From: Chamaecrista fasciculata
Lineage: Eukaryota > Streptophyta > Magnoliopsida > Fabales > Fabaceae
DNA length: 64,000 nucleotides
Assembly: GCA_003254925.1 (NCBI GenBank)
Contig: QANZ01055900.1
Location: 109,608 to 173,607 of the forward strand
Reading direction: 5' to 3'
The notes below the pieces were generated by a model that worked only from the letters and a program-made list of their open reading frames with translations, was not told where the DNA came from and ran no database searches. The position numbers and the translations under genes are program-made. Positions 10,591-22,578 of this stretch are shown here, piece by piece. The first letter of the stretch is position 1. Every line of letters begins with the position of its first letter.

Positions 10591-13269
10591 AATATTTGCT
10601 GTTGTATCTCTCCCATAGTGTGTTCTTTTGAGAACTAGTTATGGTGTACTCTTACCAGCAATTGATCCTTATTACTGTGTCTGAGCTCTGCTGGTGGATC
10701 ATGTAATAAATGTTGATTAATACTGGTGAAAATTAAGGTTTACTTGCTAAAAATAAAGTGAGAAACCCCAACTCACTAATGTTTTATGCCATCAACAGAT
10801 CAACTAAGAACATTGACACAGATGTAAGACATATGACATAATACACAATACAGACACTGACATACCATATGTCATATACAATACAGACACTGACATACCA
10901 TATAATATAGTGTTCAGGTGTAATTTGAAGGTTGAGAAAATCTATTTTTTGGTCCTTAAATTTGTTTAAAAATTGAGATTTAAACTTAGATATTGGGAAT
11001 CCACTTTTTGATCCCTGATTTTTTTAAAAAATGTTTGACTATTTACTCCTTGAAACTTTATTTGTGAGTACTAAATGTTTTATATTCATAATAAAACTAA
11101 GGACCAAAAAATGTCTTTTTAATATTCAGGGATTAAAACATAGTTTTGGGATAACTTTAAGGACTAAAAAGTAGGTTCACTCTTGAAAGTTCATGTGTTG
11201 ATATTAGTAACATGGGACATCACTCTCAATACTGCACTGGGGAGAGGACAAAAAGTATCTGTAGCAGATGTTTATAAAGGAATGAAATTAGAAAGGAAGT
11301 GATTAAAGGACATAGTGATAATACATTGCAACAGAAATTGGTGTCGATGGCAAGTTTTTGTGTGATATACCACTTTATTAGTATAGAAACACTATAAGAA
11401 AGAAAAATGGAAAATCATATTACTAACATAATTTGTTAGAGGTATGACTTCTTGACTTCTCTCATGAATATCCTTAATCCGATATTGATCTAAAGAGATA
11501 TTTAGTATATGAATTATTTTTTCATTCTCAGAAATCAATGGAAAGATAAATGTCATAATATCTTAAGTAGAAAACAAATATTAGAAGTAACTCAAGAATC
11601 TTAGTCCATCATGATCATTCCCATCGTCTATGCAAATGCGGAGTGTAAATAATAATTGATAAACATGATGGAGAGATTATTTGGTCGAAACAGATTTTAA
11701 AACTTTGATCCAAAAAATAATTTGGGCTTTTCAAAATTATTGGACCACAATTTTAGATTTAACCATAACTATCATTGGCCCAAATCCTGAAATAATTTTT
11801 TGGCCAGAAAACAAAATATTAGTCCAAACACTTTTGTAAATCAATTTTTGACAATTATAAAAAAAATAATTAATTTCAATAGTAAAAAAATTAATTATTA
11901 CAAAATTTAATGACAATAGAGAAACAGAGAGATAAAATCTGAAGAGTTAAGCCACAATTTTCTCTATATCTTCAACAATCATCATGCTACAACAGGACAA
12001 CTAAAAAATTTCTAGCTAATACACAAAGGTGCAATAATGATAATGATAATGATAGAAATGTAGCAAATACAGAGTATTGAAGAAGTGAGAAGGAATGGAA
12101 TAGAGAATTCCACTTGCAGGAAGGATGAATATGCATATGAAGCCACTTGTTCAACCAAAGTTGATACATTTGTAAGATAAAAAGAAATGAAGTACTCAAC
12201 ACATGAATTTTATTTAAAAAATGGAAAAGCATGTTTCAAGGTGTATAAATAATGGTGAAAAGGAATAAACCACTCCACTAACAAAACTCGTGTCTGATTT
12301 TTCCAACAATAGCATTCAATTAAAATATATATATATATACATATATATATATAAATAAATCAGCATGCTTATCAACAATACTATAGCACTATTAAAGATT
12401 TAGAACCTAATAATAAACTATTACTAATGTTCATAAAAAGAAAACATAAATAAAAAACATATTTGCATTCTAGTCCAAACACTTTTCTAAAACAAAATTT
12501 TTAGAAATTATCAAAAACAAAAATACATAAAAATAATTTAAATAGTCAGAAAACTAAACTTTGTATATGTGATTTTAGTGATCATTACAATTGAGATAGA
12601 TTCTGATACGCTTTCTCTTTTACTAGAGTATTGTAGACTCCGTTTCCATTTTGAATCTCATGACTTGAACATCTTGGAGTCTGAGTTCATCGAAAACCTC
12701 CATCACTGAGTCATACATTCTTTGATCCTCGTATGTTGAATTATTTCTTTTCATGCAATTTCAATGGTATATGAAAATGTATATATAATCAATCTGATTT
12801 TAATCTTGTTTCAGACTACATAGATGCTCCAAATGATTCATCTCCTCAACCTCTCAAGCTTTAAAAGAGGAGACCAAGAATGTGATTGTGAACAACGAAT
12901 AGATTCAGTATTTCGAAGACAACTTCAATTACTTGAAGTATCAGAGTCATTTACCTTCAAAGAGATGCCAGAGTGATTTGATATTCTTCTGGATCCAATA
13001 AATCCTTTTTACGAGGTTAAATCACTTTTTCATTTTGGATATATATATATATATATATAATATGTAATACTAATTTATAGCCAACTTAAATCTACAGTCA
13101 TTATAATGATTTTGCATATGTGATTTTTTTAAGTTTTCCCAAAACAGCCCTAGAATCATCCGATTAAAATCCTAAAACATTACATGACATTTGGTGAGAT
13201 ATCAACATTTGCTTCTTGAGATAACAGCACAGATAAAATCAGTTGTTGCTTGAGACATTATTTGCAGTG
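10591..13269. other. 3'UTR of Clot, then repeat-rich spacer
   Basis: A poly(A)-signal-like AATAAA-type sequence lies near 10703-10710. A short imperfect tandem duplication (unit around ACAATACAGACACTGACATACCA) is at 10838-10905. A foldback repeat occupies about 10938-11180 (arms TTTTTTGGTCCTTAAA / GGACTAAAAAGTAGG). Related direct-repeat blocks beginning TAGTCCAAACACTTTT occur at 11811 and 12471. 12590-13020 has coding-like composition, with an acceptor-like TTTCAG at 12812, but is full of stops; I cannot name it. TA microsatellites lie at 12326-12352 and 13041-13060. Confidence 0.45.
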
Positions 13270-14347
13270 TAGTCAAGATCTAGATTTAGATTGTAAGTAC
13301 GATCTTACAAGGCAAGATCTAGTTAAATCGGGTGCATGATCGTTTTTTAGCAATATTGTAATAGGATCGCTATTTTGTTTGTAAGATCGTACGATTTCAC
13401 CCATTTTTTTTTTTTTGAAGTTTTTTTTATAAAAAAAGATCCAAAATGTTGCTTTTGAGGACTTTTTTTTCAGGGTCCAAAATGCTCCATTTTAAAAACC
13501 CAAAAAAATTGAAAACTCTAAGTTTGCTGTTAAAATATTGAGCTTAACTTGTCAAATATTGAGCTTAACTTGTAGTTTTTTAGGATATGAACGTAATTGG
13601 AATACTTTTGAGAGGGTAAGAAACTTTAAACATGATTTTTTTTTACAAATCTTATTATTTTATTCTCTCTATGTAGTTAAGTTAATTATTTATAACCATT
13701 CATTATTTAGGTTCACACTGAGAGAATGAATCGTATGACTCAAAAAAAGATGAATGAGTTGGTCTATGTTATATTTAATCGAAAATTGAAAGGGAATCTA
13801 TAAGGGATCTTAACAACATAAAAGATCTTTCTTCTGATGATAAATGTATCATTGAGAATAATGAAAAAAGAGATGAAGACATAGAATGAAGTAGAAGACG
13901 AAGCCTTTGAAGTTCAAGAAATAGAAAATGTTGAACCTCATGGCACTATTGATGATTTGGAGATTCCAGTGGATGAAATGAAAATGGGAGACATTGATGA
14001 TGATGATTTTGATGTATGATATATGCTTAGATGAACTTTTTGATAGTGATGTTCTAAATTTGTAATGTTACTCGTGCTTGTTGCATTGTTTTTTTTTTGT
14101 TTTTTTTACTGAACTTATGATAAACTTTTTAGACATTTTAATAATTAGCTAATTACATGTTGAGACTATAAAGATCTTGAGATATGTTATAAGATGAAGT
14201 TATGACTTATGAACATTTATATAATGTTTTTTAAGGAAATTCAAAGGATCTTATGATCCTCGATCCAATCTTGCGATTTGACCTATCTTATACCTCTTTC
14301 GATCTTGAGTAAGATCTCGATCTTGAGTAAGATCTCGATCTTGACTA
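13270..14347. mobile_element. decayed hAT-like DNA transposon with GATC-rich ends
   Basis: Inverted termini TAGTCAAGATCTAGAT (13270) and ATCTCGATCTTGACTA (14347). The subterminal regions are packed with GATCTT/AAGATC and GATCGTACGATT motifs, including three tandem 21-bp units (GATCTTGAGTAAGATCTC-type) at 14302-14345. No clean target duplication. It shares its motif style with the intact small element at 60465-61073. Confidence 0.6.
13735..14020 (+). pseudogene. hAT transposase C-terminal remnant
   Basis: In shifting frames it reads NELVYVIFNRKLK, then an acidic tail ending DEAFEVQEIENVEPHG...DMGDIDDDDFDV-like sequence. A YVxFNxKL block followed by an acidic tail is what I expect downstream of the dimerisation domain of plant hAT transposases. 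Several stops and frameshifts make it non-functional. The assignment rests on pattern memory and on its place inside a TIR element. Confidence 0.5.
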
Positions 14348-15180
14348 TATTGATTATTTCTCTATCCATAATGAACCTGTAAAAAAAGGAAAAAAGAAAA
14401 AAAAAATCAAATTGAAATGAATGGCAAAGATTTGCTCATCATATGGATTTGTTTAAATATATTTTCTATAACAGTTAGAACAGAAAAATATAAAAGTTTC
14501 AGTTGAAGAATAAACTTTCTGTAAAATTATTGTTTGGTGTAACCAACAGAAGTTTTAGTAAACAAGTCTTCTTGTGAAGCTTACATTGCAGTACACATGA
14601 ACATATCACTAAGCAAGTGCATTCCCAAATAAGGTTTCTTTTCTTAGTTTAGAGTGTAGGCACGACACTAGGCATGCATATTATATACCAGTCATTGAGA
14701 AGACTTCTTCAGCTTTGATCAAGAACAATGCTTCATTTTAAGTTCCAAAGTTAGAGTAACACAAAAGATATTTTACATCAACTATTAGGAGAGTCATAAC
14801 TGTATGCAACAACTAGACACAGTAGAAAAGAATTAAATAGGACCATAACAAGAGAAGAACTAATACAACAACTAGGAATGCCAGATTGGAGCGAACAAAT
14901 GCTCTTTTAAGAATCTAAATTTAATCAGAAACGGATAAATGTGAAGGAACACAGTAGCATGGAAGTCATCCCATGTGCTTCAAGGTTACTGATAGATGTA
15001 GAATATAGCTATAAGTATAACTAAACTTAGTGAATGTTCTAAAGTTTGAACTTACAAGAGACATTTTTTTATCTTCATTAAGTAACCAAAAATACTGGAA
15101 ATACAAATAGCAAACAGTTAAAAAGTCACATCATCACTCCATCTATTCTGAAAGATTAAACAAGTAGGTACAGCAGTCAT
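14348..15180. other. intergenic spacer
   Basis: AT-rich, no ORF of note and no clear repeat structure that I can see. It lies downstream of the minus-strand PPR gene and of the candidate exons at 15180-15515. Confidence 0.4.
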
Positions 15181-15515
15181 ATCTTCGCACTTTGCAGTGG
15201 TATTACAGATTAATCCCAAGGGCTTCCTGAATGCTAAAAGAAATTCAGCATTTAGAATAAAAAACAAGCAATGCATAAACTAATTCAGCACACAAACAAC
15301 AAATCCAGCATCACTAATCGACCTAAATTGCGCGGATAATACAGAATCTAAAGGTGGAGATTTTTGACTCCATGAAGACCGACGAAGCAGAGAGAAAATG
15401 CATACTCACCGGCACTGTGATTTGATCTCTGCAAAAGTGAGAGAAATGTAAACGAAAGGGCTCCAATATTAGACCAAACAATGTCACTGCCAAGGCTCTG
15501 AGCTTCATAAGAGTT
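15180..15515 (-). other. candidate spliced 3' exons, minus strand
   Basis: On the minus strand there are good splice signals: acceptor TTTTGCAG before AGATCAAATCAC (about 15432), donor CCG|GTGAGT (about 15410), and acceptor TTTTAG before CATTCAGG (about 15234). Joining these gives the short tail EIKSQCRIQEALGINL and a stop in one frame, or a 43-codon ORF from the ATG at 15508 in another. They may be 3'UTR exons of the PPR transcript or the end of an independent small gene. I cannot choose between these. Confidence 0.3.
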
Positions 15516-15793
15516 AGAATTAGCTTATCAAATGCACAGTTTCACTAATGCAATGGTATAGGCGACGTGGCACACTGTTGGACGATGGATTAAATGAACT
15601 ACATGCAGAAATTTACAAACATGAACTATAGGAGATCTGGGTTCAAAATGAATCATGTTACATAGACTATTTCCGATTAATTCCATTCGTGACAAGTTAC
15701 ACTTTACTAATAGATTCTAATCAAAATACAATAAGTAGATTACCGCTCATTGCAAAATTGTTGGACATTTGATAGATTTGCTTCACTTTATTG

Positions 15794-18409
15794 TCACCAA
15801 TAGCCTTTACATGAGCAGTATCCTTTCTTGAAATGATGAAAGCGGCTTGAATCTCTAAGTATGATCTCATGTTCAATAATCCTAGATATGTAAGTAATAG
15901 CACTATGGCAATCACCACAGACACGTAAGTTCTTGGTTATTCTTATGGGTGCCCCTAGAGGTGAAGTCAAGATGCCATAAGCAAGTGCCAACTTCTCACT
16001 ATGTTCAAAAAGAAGGTCACCTTTTTCTTCATCATCCACATCATGAAGAACAAAGCTTGTCTGAGGAACATACCCGAGTGCTTTGATTCGTTGAATTAAA
16101 TCTGCAAGAATTTCATATATCTTCTGCGATTGTGGATGAGACCTGTCTCCAACAAAGAAAGTTGCGGTGCCCTCCCTTCCTTGGACCCAACTGCAACCTG
16201 GCCTTTTCTTGATCCCGGTATGTTTCATCAAACTTCTGATCCTAGCCACATCTTTCCAACGTCTAGCATTAGCATATATGTTTGAAAGCAGTGTATAGGA
16301 CCCATCATTCTCTGATTCCAATTCTAACAATTGATTGGCAGCGAATTCGCCAAGTTCTACATTTGAATGTATCCTACAAGCGCTAAGCAAGGCAACCCAC
16401 ACTACTGAGGTTGGTTCCATGGGCATGCTTTCAATGAGCTTTGTAGCCTCGTCTAAGCGACCGGCACGACCTAAAAGATCAACCATACAAGCATAATGCT
16501 CTTCTCCAGGAGAAACCCCAAAATCCTTGCTCATTCTATAAAAGTAATCAATTCCAAGATCCACCATTCCTGAATGACTACAAGCATAAAGCACAACAAG
16601 AAATGTTATGCCATCAGCCGGTAGACCTTCTTTTCTCATCTCATCAAAAACTAGGAGAGCATCTTTACCTCGTCCATGCATTCCATAACCTGTCACTAAA
16701 GATGTCCAAGATACAGAATTTCGGTCCTGCATGTTGTCAAAAACTATCCGAGCGGCATCCACATCTCCTGATTTAGAATACATGTCTATAAGACAATTGG
16801 CGACAAATAGCACTACAGAGTCATATCGATTTCGCAACACATAAGCATGGATTTGCCTCCCAAACCTCAGTGCTGCCAAACGAGCACAAGCCATAAGAGC
16901 ACAAGATAAAGTAAAGTCATTAGGCTTTATAGTGTTATCCACTTTAAACATTTCAGAAAAAAGTTGTAAGGCATGATTGGCATCACCATGCTGTGCATAC
17001 CCACCAATCATCACTGTCCAAGTAACCACATCTCTATCTTCTGGAAATATAGAATCAAATAATATACGAGCTATTTTGGCACTTTTACATTTAGCATACA
17101 TGTCAATCAGGCCATTAATTACCATTAGATCATCCCCTTCATGCCCTTTGAATTTCAAAAAATATTTTATCACAAAACAATGAGTTTCTTTCCCATGAAG
17201 TAATGCCCCAACAGATGCACAACCTGAAAGTAAAGACACAAGAGTGACCACGTTTGGTTGTGACCCACTATTGTACATCTGCCGAAAGACATTCAGGGCT
17301 TCATAGCCATGCCCTCTCTGAGCACATCCGGCTATAACAGCAGTCCAAGTTACAACATCTAACTCAACATTTTCACCTCTCATTGTCTCAAACAAAGACA
17401 AAGCATCTTCGAATCTGCCAAGCTGAGAATACCCTGTGACCATGGCATTCCAAGAGACCACATCCTTAACCTTCATCCGATCAAAAACCCTGTTTGCTTC
17501 ATCCATCTTGCCACACTTGGCATACATGTCAACAATAGCATTACCCACAAAGACATCATCAACCAAACCACTTCTAATAGCAAACCCATGTATTTGTTTA
17601 CCCTGCAATGATGCACGCATTGAAGCACACGCAGGCAGTATATTAACAAGGCTTACAACATCAGGAAAGATCCAATAATCATTGGACATCAAATCAAACA
17701 TTTTAAGGGCATTATTATAATCATGACCTTGTACATAAGCCGATACAATAGAATTCCAAGAAACCAAGTCATCAATGCCTCTAAGACACAACTCATCAAA
17801 CATTTTCCGAGCATCGTGCAGCATACCACAGTGCCCATACATTGCAACCACTGCATTACAAACAAAAACATTTGATTCAAACCCAGTACGGCACACATTG
17901 GCATGAATGGAAGCACCTTGATGAAGTGATGGAAGCTCGCCACAAGCTTTGAAAACAAAAGGGTACGTGTAATGGTCAGGAGTCCAACCAAGTCTCTTCA
18001 TCTGACAGTAAAATCTCAAAACATGATTAGGCAATCCACGATGGATTGCATCCCTTATCAATTGATTCCACCAGTAAACATGGTATGGAGAGGGTTGGAG
18101 GTTCTTGAGAAGCCCAATTGCATGGGAAGTGGAATTGCAAGCTATGTAGGTGACAATGAGATTTCTGAGGAAGTTGAGACGACCTTGCACTAAGATTTGC
18201 TGATGCAAGAGCTTTGCTTGGATTAATGAATTGCATTGTTTCAAAATAAAGTTTGTTATAGGAGGTGGAAATGTGGGTGTAGTACAAGAGGAGTACAAGA
18301 GGCGATGGGCTTTGGTGACATCTTGTAGTTTGTTGAGTCTTAATGGAAGACAAGGGCATGCTAACATTGATCCTACCCAATGCTGAAGCTTGGAGGCAGG
18401 AGACATCAA
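15794..18409 (-). CDS. PPR protein, PLS class with E and DYW domains (At5g16860-like), 871 aa
   Basis: Single-exon pentatricopeptide-repeat protein of 871 residues, very close in architecture and wording to Arabidopsis At5g16860. Numerous PPR units (e.g. DVVSWNAMVTGYSQLGRFEDA) fill residues 80-700. The PG box RPGCSW starts near residue 736 and the DYW cytidine-deaminase-like domain runs to the C-terminus: H803-S-E805 and C831-x2-C834 are the zinc/catalytic signature, HH at 858-859 and C865-x-C867 complete it, and the last residues are GYW instead of DYW. Such proteins bind organelle transcripts and edit C to U. The N-terminus (basic, Leu/Ser-rich, no acids in the first 25 residues) fits an organellar transit peptide; Met15 is an alternative start. 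The reading frame is intact. Confidence 0.95.
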   Translation of the reverse strand: MMSPASKLQHWVGSMLACPCLPLRLNKLQDVTKAHRLLYSSCTTPTFPPPITNFILKQCNSLIQAKLLHQQILVQGRLNFLRNLIVTYIACNSTSHAIGLLKNLQPSPYHVYWWNQLIRDAIHRGLPNHVLRFYCQMKRLGWTPDHYTYPFVFKACGELPSLHQGASIHANVCRTGFESNVFVCNAVVAMYGHCGMLHDARKMFDELCLRGIDDLVSWNSIVSAYVQGHDYNNALKMFDLMSNDYWIFPDVVSLVNILPACASMRASLQGKQIHGFAIRSGLVDDVFVGNAIVDMYAKCGKMDEANRVFDRMKVKDVVSWNAMVTGYSQLGRFEDALSLFETMRGENVELDVVTWTAVIAGCAQRGHGYEALNVFRQMYNSGSQPNVVTLVSLLSGCASVGALLHGKETHCFVIKYFLKFKGHEGDDLMVINGLIDMYAKCKSAKIARILFDSIFPEDRDVVTWTVMIGGYAQHGDANHALQLFSEMFKVDNTIKPNDFTLSCALMACARLAALRFGRQIHAYVLRNRYDSVVLFVANCLIDMYSKSGDVDAARIVFDNMQDRNSVSWTSLVTGYGMHGRGKDALLVFDEMRKEGLPADGITFLVVLYACSHSGMVDLGIDYFYRMSKDFGVSPGEEHYACMVDLLGRAGRLDEATKLIESMPMEPTSVVWVALLSACRIHSNVELGEFAANQLLELESENDGSYTLLSNIYANARRWKDVARIRSLMKHTGIKKRPGCSWVQGREGTATFFVGDRSHPQSQKIYEILADLIQRIKALGYVPQTSFVLHDVDDEEKGDLLFEHSEKLALAYGILTSPLGAPIRITKNLRVCGDCHSAITYISRIIEHEIILRDSSRFHHFKKGYCSCKGYW

Positions 18410-19561
18410 TTCCTAAATTCTCACTCATCAAGTCAGTTCTAGGATCAAATCTATTAGATAGTTCCAGATAAGGTACCTATTTGTAAGGAAGACAGCAAAA
18501 GCAGTTAGAGTTATAGCTTTCGCATTACAGTAAGTTAAGAAAAATATAACATTCCTATTCTTACCATAAAATTTGGACTTGACACCTCAGAGTGAACATG
18601 ACACACCTTACACCAGGTAAAAAGTGGCAAATGCAACGCAAACTGTGGAAAAAAGAAAATTGATTTTCGAAGCAATTTGGAAACCAATTTGAAGAAAGTC
18701 GTCTACAAAATCTTCCATCACCTTCTTTTATTAATTAAATGGATGAGTCCAGGGGGAGCAGCATAAAGTGAGCCTAAAAACACTAAAACAGTCCCTGAAA
18801 TCATACTTCAAAGGCTAGAAGATTTCCCCATTACTTTCTTTTACCGAAAGTATAAAGTATAAAAGTCCCTGGGAAGCACTAAAGAAAAAAAGTGAAGCAT
18901 GACATGAGCACTATACAACAATCCAAGCAAGAACTACAAAACTTCACTACCACCTTCCGTTGATTGAATGGATGTTCAGATTAGGCATAAGTAATATGAA
19001 TGAACAGACATTTTGAGGGGCGAAGTGAGTACAAACATAGAAACAATAACATACGAATTTATATTAAGCAATACAATTGATTACCGTGAAGATGAGATAA
19101 TAATAAACAGACAAAAACTACTTAAATAACAATAGTTCCTTATGTTGCAGCTTACCATCATCACATACACAATTTATTTCACATGCCACACCAACTATTT
19201 ACTTCTAATTTCTCATAACAGAACCACACCAGAATTTCCTATTTTTTTTCTTTTCTTTCTTCCCCAACAAACGGTGTCTCATAATGACCAAACCCGACAC
19301 AACCATACTCAAATTGCCAATTGACGAAAACAAAATCATTTTGCAGCAGCCATAAAAACAGAAGCTGAGAGGAAAAGAACCCAAAGAGGAGGAAGGAAAT
19401 ACCAAGAAAAGAGAAAGGGGTGGAGGGCGGCGGGCTGCCGTCTCCGCCGTCGACGGAGTTTCGTCAGCTGCAGCAGTGGTGGGTGGCGGCTTCAGCGGAC
19501 AGAGGGTACTAGAGGGCAAGAAGCAACCTCCCCTCGTGCATATGCATTTTTATTTTTTAGG
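18410..19561. other. upstream region of the PPR gene, with candidate 5' non-coding exon
   Basis: 19375-19520 is a local GC-rich island (CCGCCGTCGACGG-type sequence) with a minus-strand donor-like CTTG|GTATTT near 19401. It could be the first, non-coding exon of the PPR transcript spliced over about 1 kb. The apparent 104-codon minus-strand ORF here starts with a non-ATG codon. Between 18430 and 19300 I see nothing else. Confidence 0.35.
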
Positions 19562-19875
19562 GGCTAAAGCACACTTTTGGTCCCATAACTTTGGCAAAGG
19601 TCTCACTTTGGTCCCATAATTTTTTTTTTTGCAATTTTGGTCTCATAATTTTTGAAAACGTCCCACCATTGGTTCCAAGCTGATTTCATCCATTTTCATT
19701 CAACTCAATATGTCAGATCATTTTTAATGGCAGAAAAAAAAGTGTGCTTAAGCCTTTTTTAGGACCAACGGTGTGACGTTTTCGGAAGTTATGGGACTAA
19801 AATTGCAACAAAAAAAGTTATGGGACGAAATTGAGATCTTTACCAAAGTTATGGGACCAAAAGTGTGCTTTAACC
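19562..19875. mobile_element. Mutator-type foldback MITE, 314 bp, with 9-bp target duplication
   Basis: Ends GGCTAAAGCACACTTTTGG and CCAAAAGTGTGCTTTAACC form long inverted arms (CCCATAACTTTGG / CCAAAGTTATGGG further in). The element is flanked by exact 9-bp repeats TTTTTTAGG at 19553-19561 and 19876-19884, the Mutator signature. Related copies are at 34356-35124 and 49905-50315. Confidence 0.85.
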
Positions 19876-20055
19876 TTTTTTAGGGGAAGGATGGATTTAT
19901 TTGATGGTTTCCAAACTATCTAGGGCTGGCTGACTTGGAGATATATTGGCAGCAGGGGAGACCAAATTTCCTTATTTGAAAGGAAAGGGGAAAGTATTAA
20001 TTTTACCCCCTTTAAAGTTTAACTATTTCGAGAGGAGGAGTGCCAATAATTTTTT

Positions 20056-22500
20056 GGGTAAATTACAGTTTGGTTCCTCTGGTTAGGGGCGGTTTTACTT
20101 TGTTGCCCTGAAAGAAAATTTTTTGCAGTTGGGTGCCCCGTGGTTTGCTTTGTTAGCGAATTGGTTCCCTGTGCTTTATTTCCATTAGGATTTAATGGAA
20201 AATGTGATTGTGACCACGTTAAAATGTCAAAAACCTCTCAAAAAGTCTTCTCTGATGCCTTTAAGTCTTTTCCCTTTACTAAAAGGGATCAAAACATAAA
20301 GAAAACAGAAACTAAAGAGTACATATATAATTTTATTATTGAGTTGAAATTAATTATAAAAGGGTCTTTAGAATTCTAATATTACAGAATTTTCTCCTTT
20401 TTATAAGATTTCTTTTGAATAGGTCCTAAATTAATTACACTTTAATCCCAAAAGTTTATGATCTATATCAAAATAGTCCTTAGAACCTCAAGCCCCACAA
20501 ATTACCCCACAAATTTCATTCAAGTACACTACAAACAAATCAAAATCCCTAAATTTTTCCAAAATTGTCCCATTATGTCCACGTCAGCACCCGTTATCCT
20601 AAAAAAAATTGTCACGTCAATAAAAAAACGACACATCAGCATTTCCTCATTGCACTTATAGGTCCCTGGCCCATTTTTATTCCATTATTCTCAATTCACC
20701 ATCTTTTTCATCATCTTCATTCATTTTAGTCCCAAATCCTTAAAATAAAATTGTAAAGTGTCCAAAAACTCTTCCAAACATTCCAATTTATTCATTAAAA
20801 ATATTAAAAACCCTAAAACCTAAAACCCTAAACCCCAAACCTTAAACCCCTAAAACCTTTAAAAAAAGTCTGAGTTGTACAATTAGGTCCATAACTCATT
20901 TTTATCCCATTATTCTCAATTCTTCCACTTTTTCATCATCTTCATTCATTTTAGTCTCAAATCCTCCAAATAAAATTGTAAAGTGTCTCAAAACTCTTCC
21001 AAATATTCCAATTTAGTACTTAAAAATATTTAAAACCCTAAAACCTAAACCCTAAACCCTAAAACTATAAACCTCTAAACCCCCCAAAAAGGAAGAAACT
21101 AACTTTAATCTCTCAAAAATTTTATTATTTTGTATTAAAGTCTTTTCCTTTTATAATTGGATCAAAACATAAGGAAAAGAAAGAAAATGAGGATTTAAAT
21201 TGATTTTACACCAAAATTAAAAAATAAAATGCAGAAGGCACACTATCTCCTTCTTCTTCCTCTTTCCAGATTCAAACAGTATTTCCTTCTTCTTCCTCTT
21301 TCCAGATTCAAATAAATCTTCTTCTTCACCAAATCCACACACACCCAAATGGCCAAATTCGAATCTTCTTCCCAGATTGAAAAAAAAAATTTATACCACA
21401 ACCCCCAAAAATCTGACCTTTAAGGACCAAATCCACACACACAAAAATCTGGGTTGGTTCAGCTCAAATCTCAATCTCCCACTCTACGATTTTGCTCCGA
21501 TTTCCTCTCCGACGAAAACCAAAAAAAAATTGCAGATCGATTTAGGGTTTCGCAGTGATTTCTAATTTGATTTTTGTTTTCGTTTTCGTTTTCGTTTTCT
21601 GTGATTGTATCGATCGATTTAGGGTTTCGCAGGAAGTGTGTTTCGTCGATTTATTTTGTGGGTGAATGAGAAGATGGATTTGTTCATGTGTGAGTTGAAT
21701 GGAAGATGAAGATGGATTTTAGGAAGGAGAAGATGAAGACGAATAGCATTGTAGTGTTCAATCGTTTGCTGTGATTGGGAGTTCATTCGAAGATGAATAG
21801 TGTTGTAGCGTTGGGAAGGAGAAGATGAATAGCCAAATTAATTTTTTTCCTCTTTGTAGTGTTCCTTCGAAGATGAAGATGATTTTTCTTTTTCAAAGAT
21901 GAATAGCATTGAGTGGAAGATGAAGATGAAAATTAAAAAAAAAATGGGAAGATAAAGATGAAGATTAAAGAGGCCAAAATCAGAGAGGCCAAAATTCAGG
22001 ACTGGCTTGTTAGTTTTCTCGGGGATTTTTTTTTTGATAAATCATAAATGCTCATTTGTCTTTTGAGGTTCTAAGGACTATTTTGATAAAGATCATAAAC
22101 TTTTGAGATTAAAGTGTAATTAAATTAGGACCTATTCAAAAGAAATCTTATGAAAAGAAGAAAATTCTGTAATATTAGAATTCTAAAGACTCTTTTATAA
22201 TTGATTTCAACTCAACAGTAAAATCATATAATGCACTCTTTAGTTTCTGTTTTCTTTATGTTTTGATTCCTTTTAGTAAAGGAAAAGGACTTAAACGCAT
22301 AAGAGAAGACTTGTTGGGAGGTTTTTGACATTTTAACGTGGTCACAATCACATTTTCCGTTAAATCCTAATGGAAATAAAGCACAGGGGACCAATTCGCT
22401 AACAGAGCAAACCACGAGGCACCAAACTGCAAAAATTTTTCCTTCAGGGTACCAAAGTGGAACCGCCCCTAACCACAGGGTACCAAACTGCAATTTACCC
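20056..22500. mobile_element. Mutator-type element, 2,445 bp, long TIRs and 9-bp target duplication
   Basis: Termini GGGTAAATTACAGTTTGG and CCAAACTGCAATTTACCC open inverted arms of roughly 435 bp (20056-20490 against 22063-22500). Exact 9-bp repeats TAATTTTTT flank it at 20047-20055 and 22501-22509. No transposase is encoded. The interior holds two copies of a ~230-bp unit (about 20660-20870 and 20890-21090) ending in telomere-like CCCTAAA-type runs, and a block resembling the leader of a host gene (CT-rich 21240-21330, then GATCGATTTAGGGTTTCGCAG twice at about 21536 and 21611). This is the layout of a Pack-MULE. Confidence 0.85.
20820..21080. repeat. telomere-like CCCTAAA-type runs inside tandem units
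   Basis: Degenerate (C/A)-rich heptamers (CCCTAAACCCCAAACC, CCCTAAACCCTAAAAC) occur at about 20811-20860 and 21034-21082, each at the end of one ~230-bp unit. They are short and impure, so they may be AAACCC-type promoter motifs (telo-boxes) rather than telomere relics. Confidence 0.55.
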
Positions 22501-22578
22501 TAATTTTTTTAACTAAATTTATATGGTCGAAGTAGCTGTGATTGACTGATTGTGAAGAGTAGATTTGAAATTTATTTA

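Noticed and set aside
10262..10616. Minus-strand ORFs opposite Clot exon 2
   Set aside because: Shadows of the conserved plus-strand exon.
17689..18431. Other ORFs on both strands within the PPR gene
   Set aside because: All lie inside the intact 871-codon PPR frame and show no domains.
20811..21082. Interstitial telomere site
   Set aside because: The CCCTAAA-like runs are short, impure and within a transposon; a chromosome-fusion relic is not supported.
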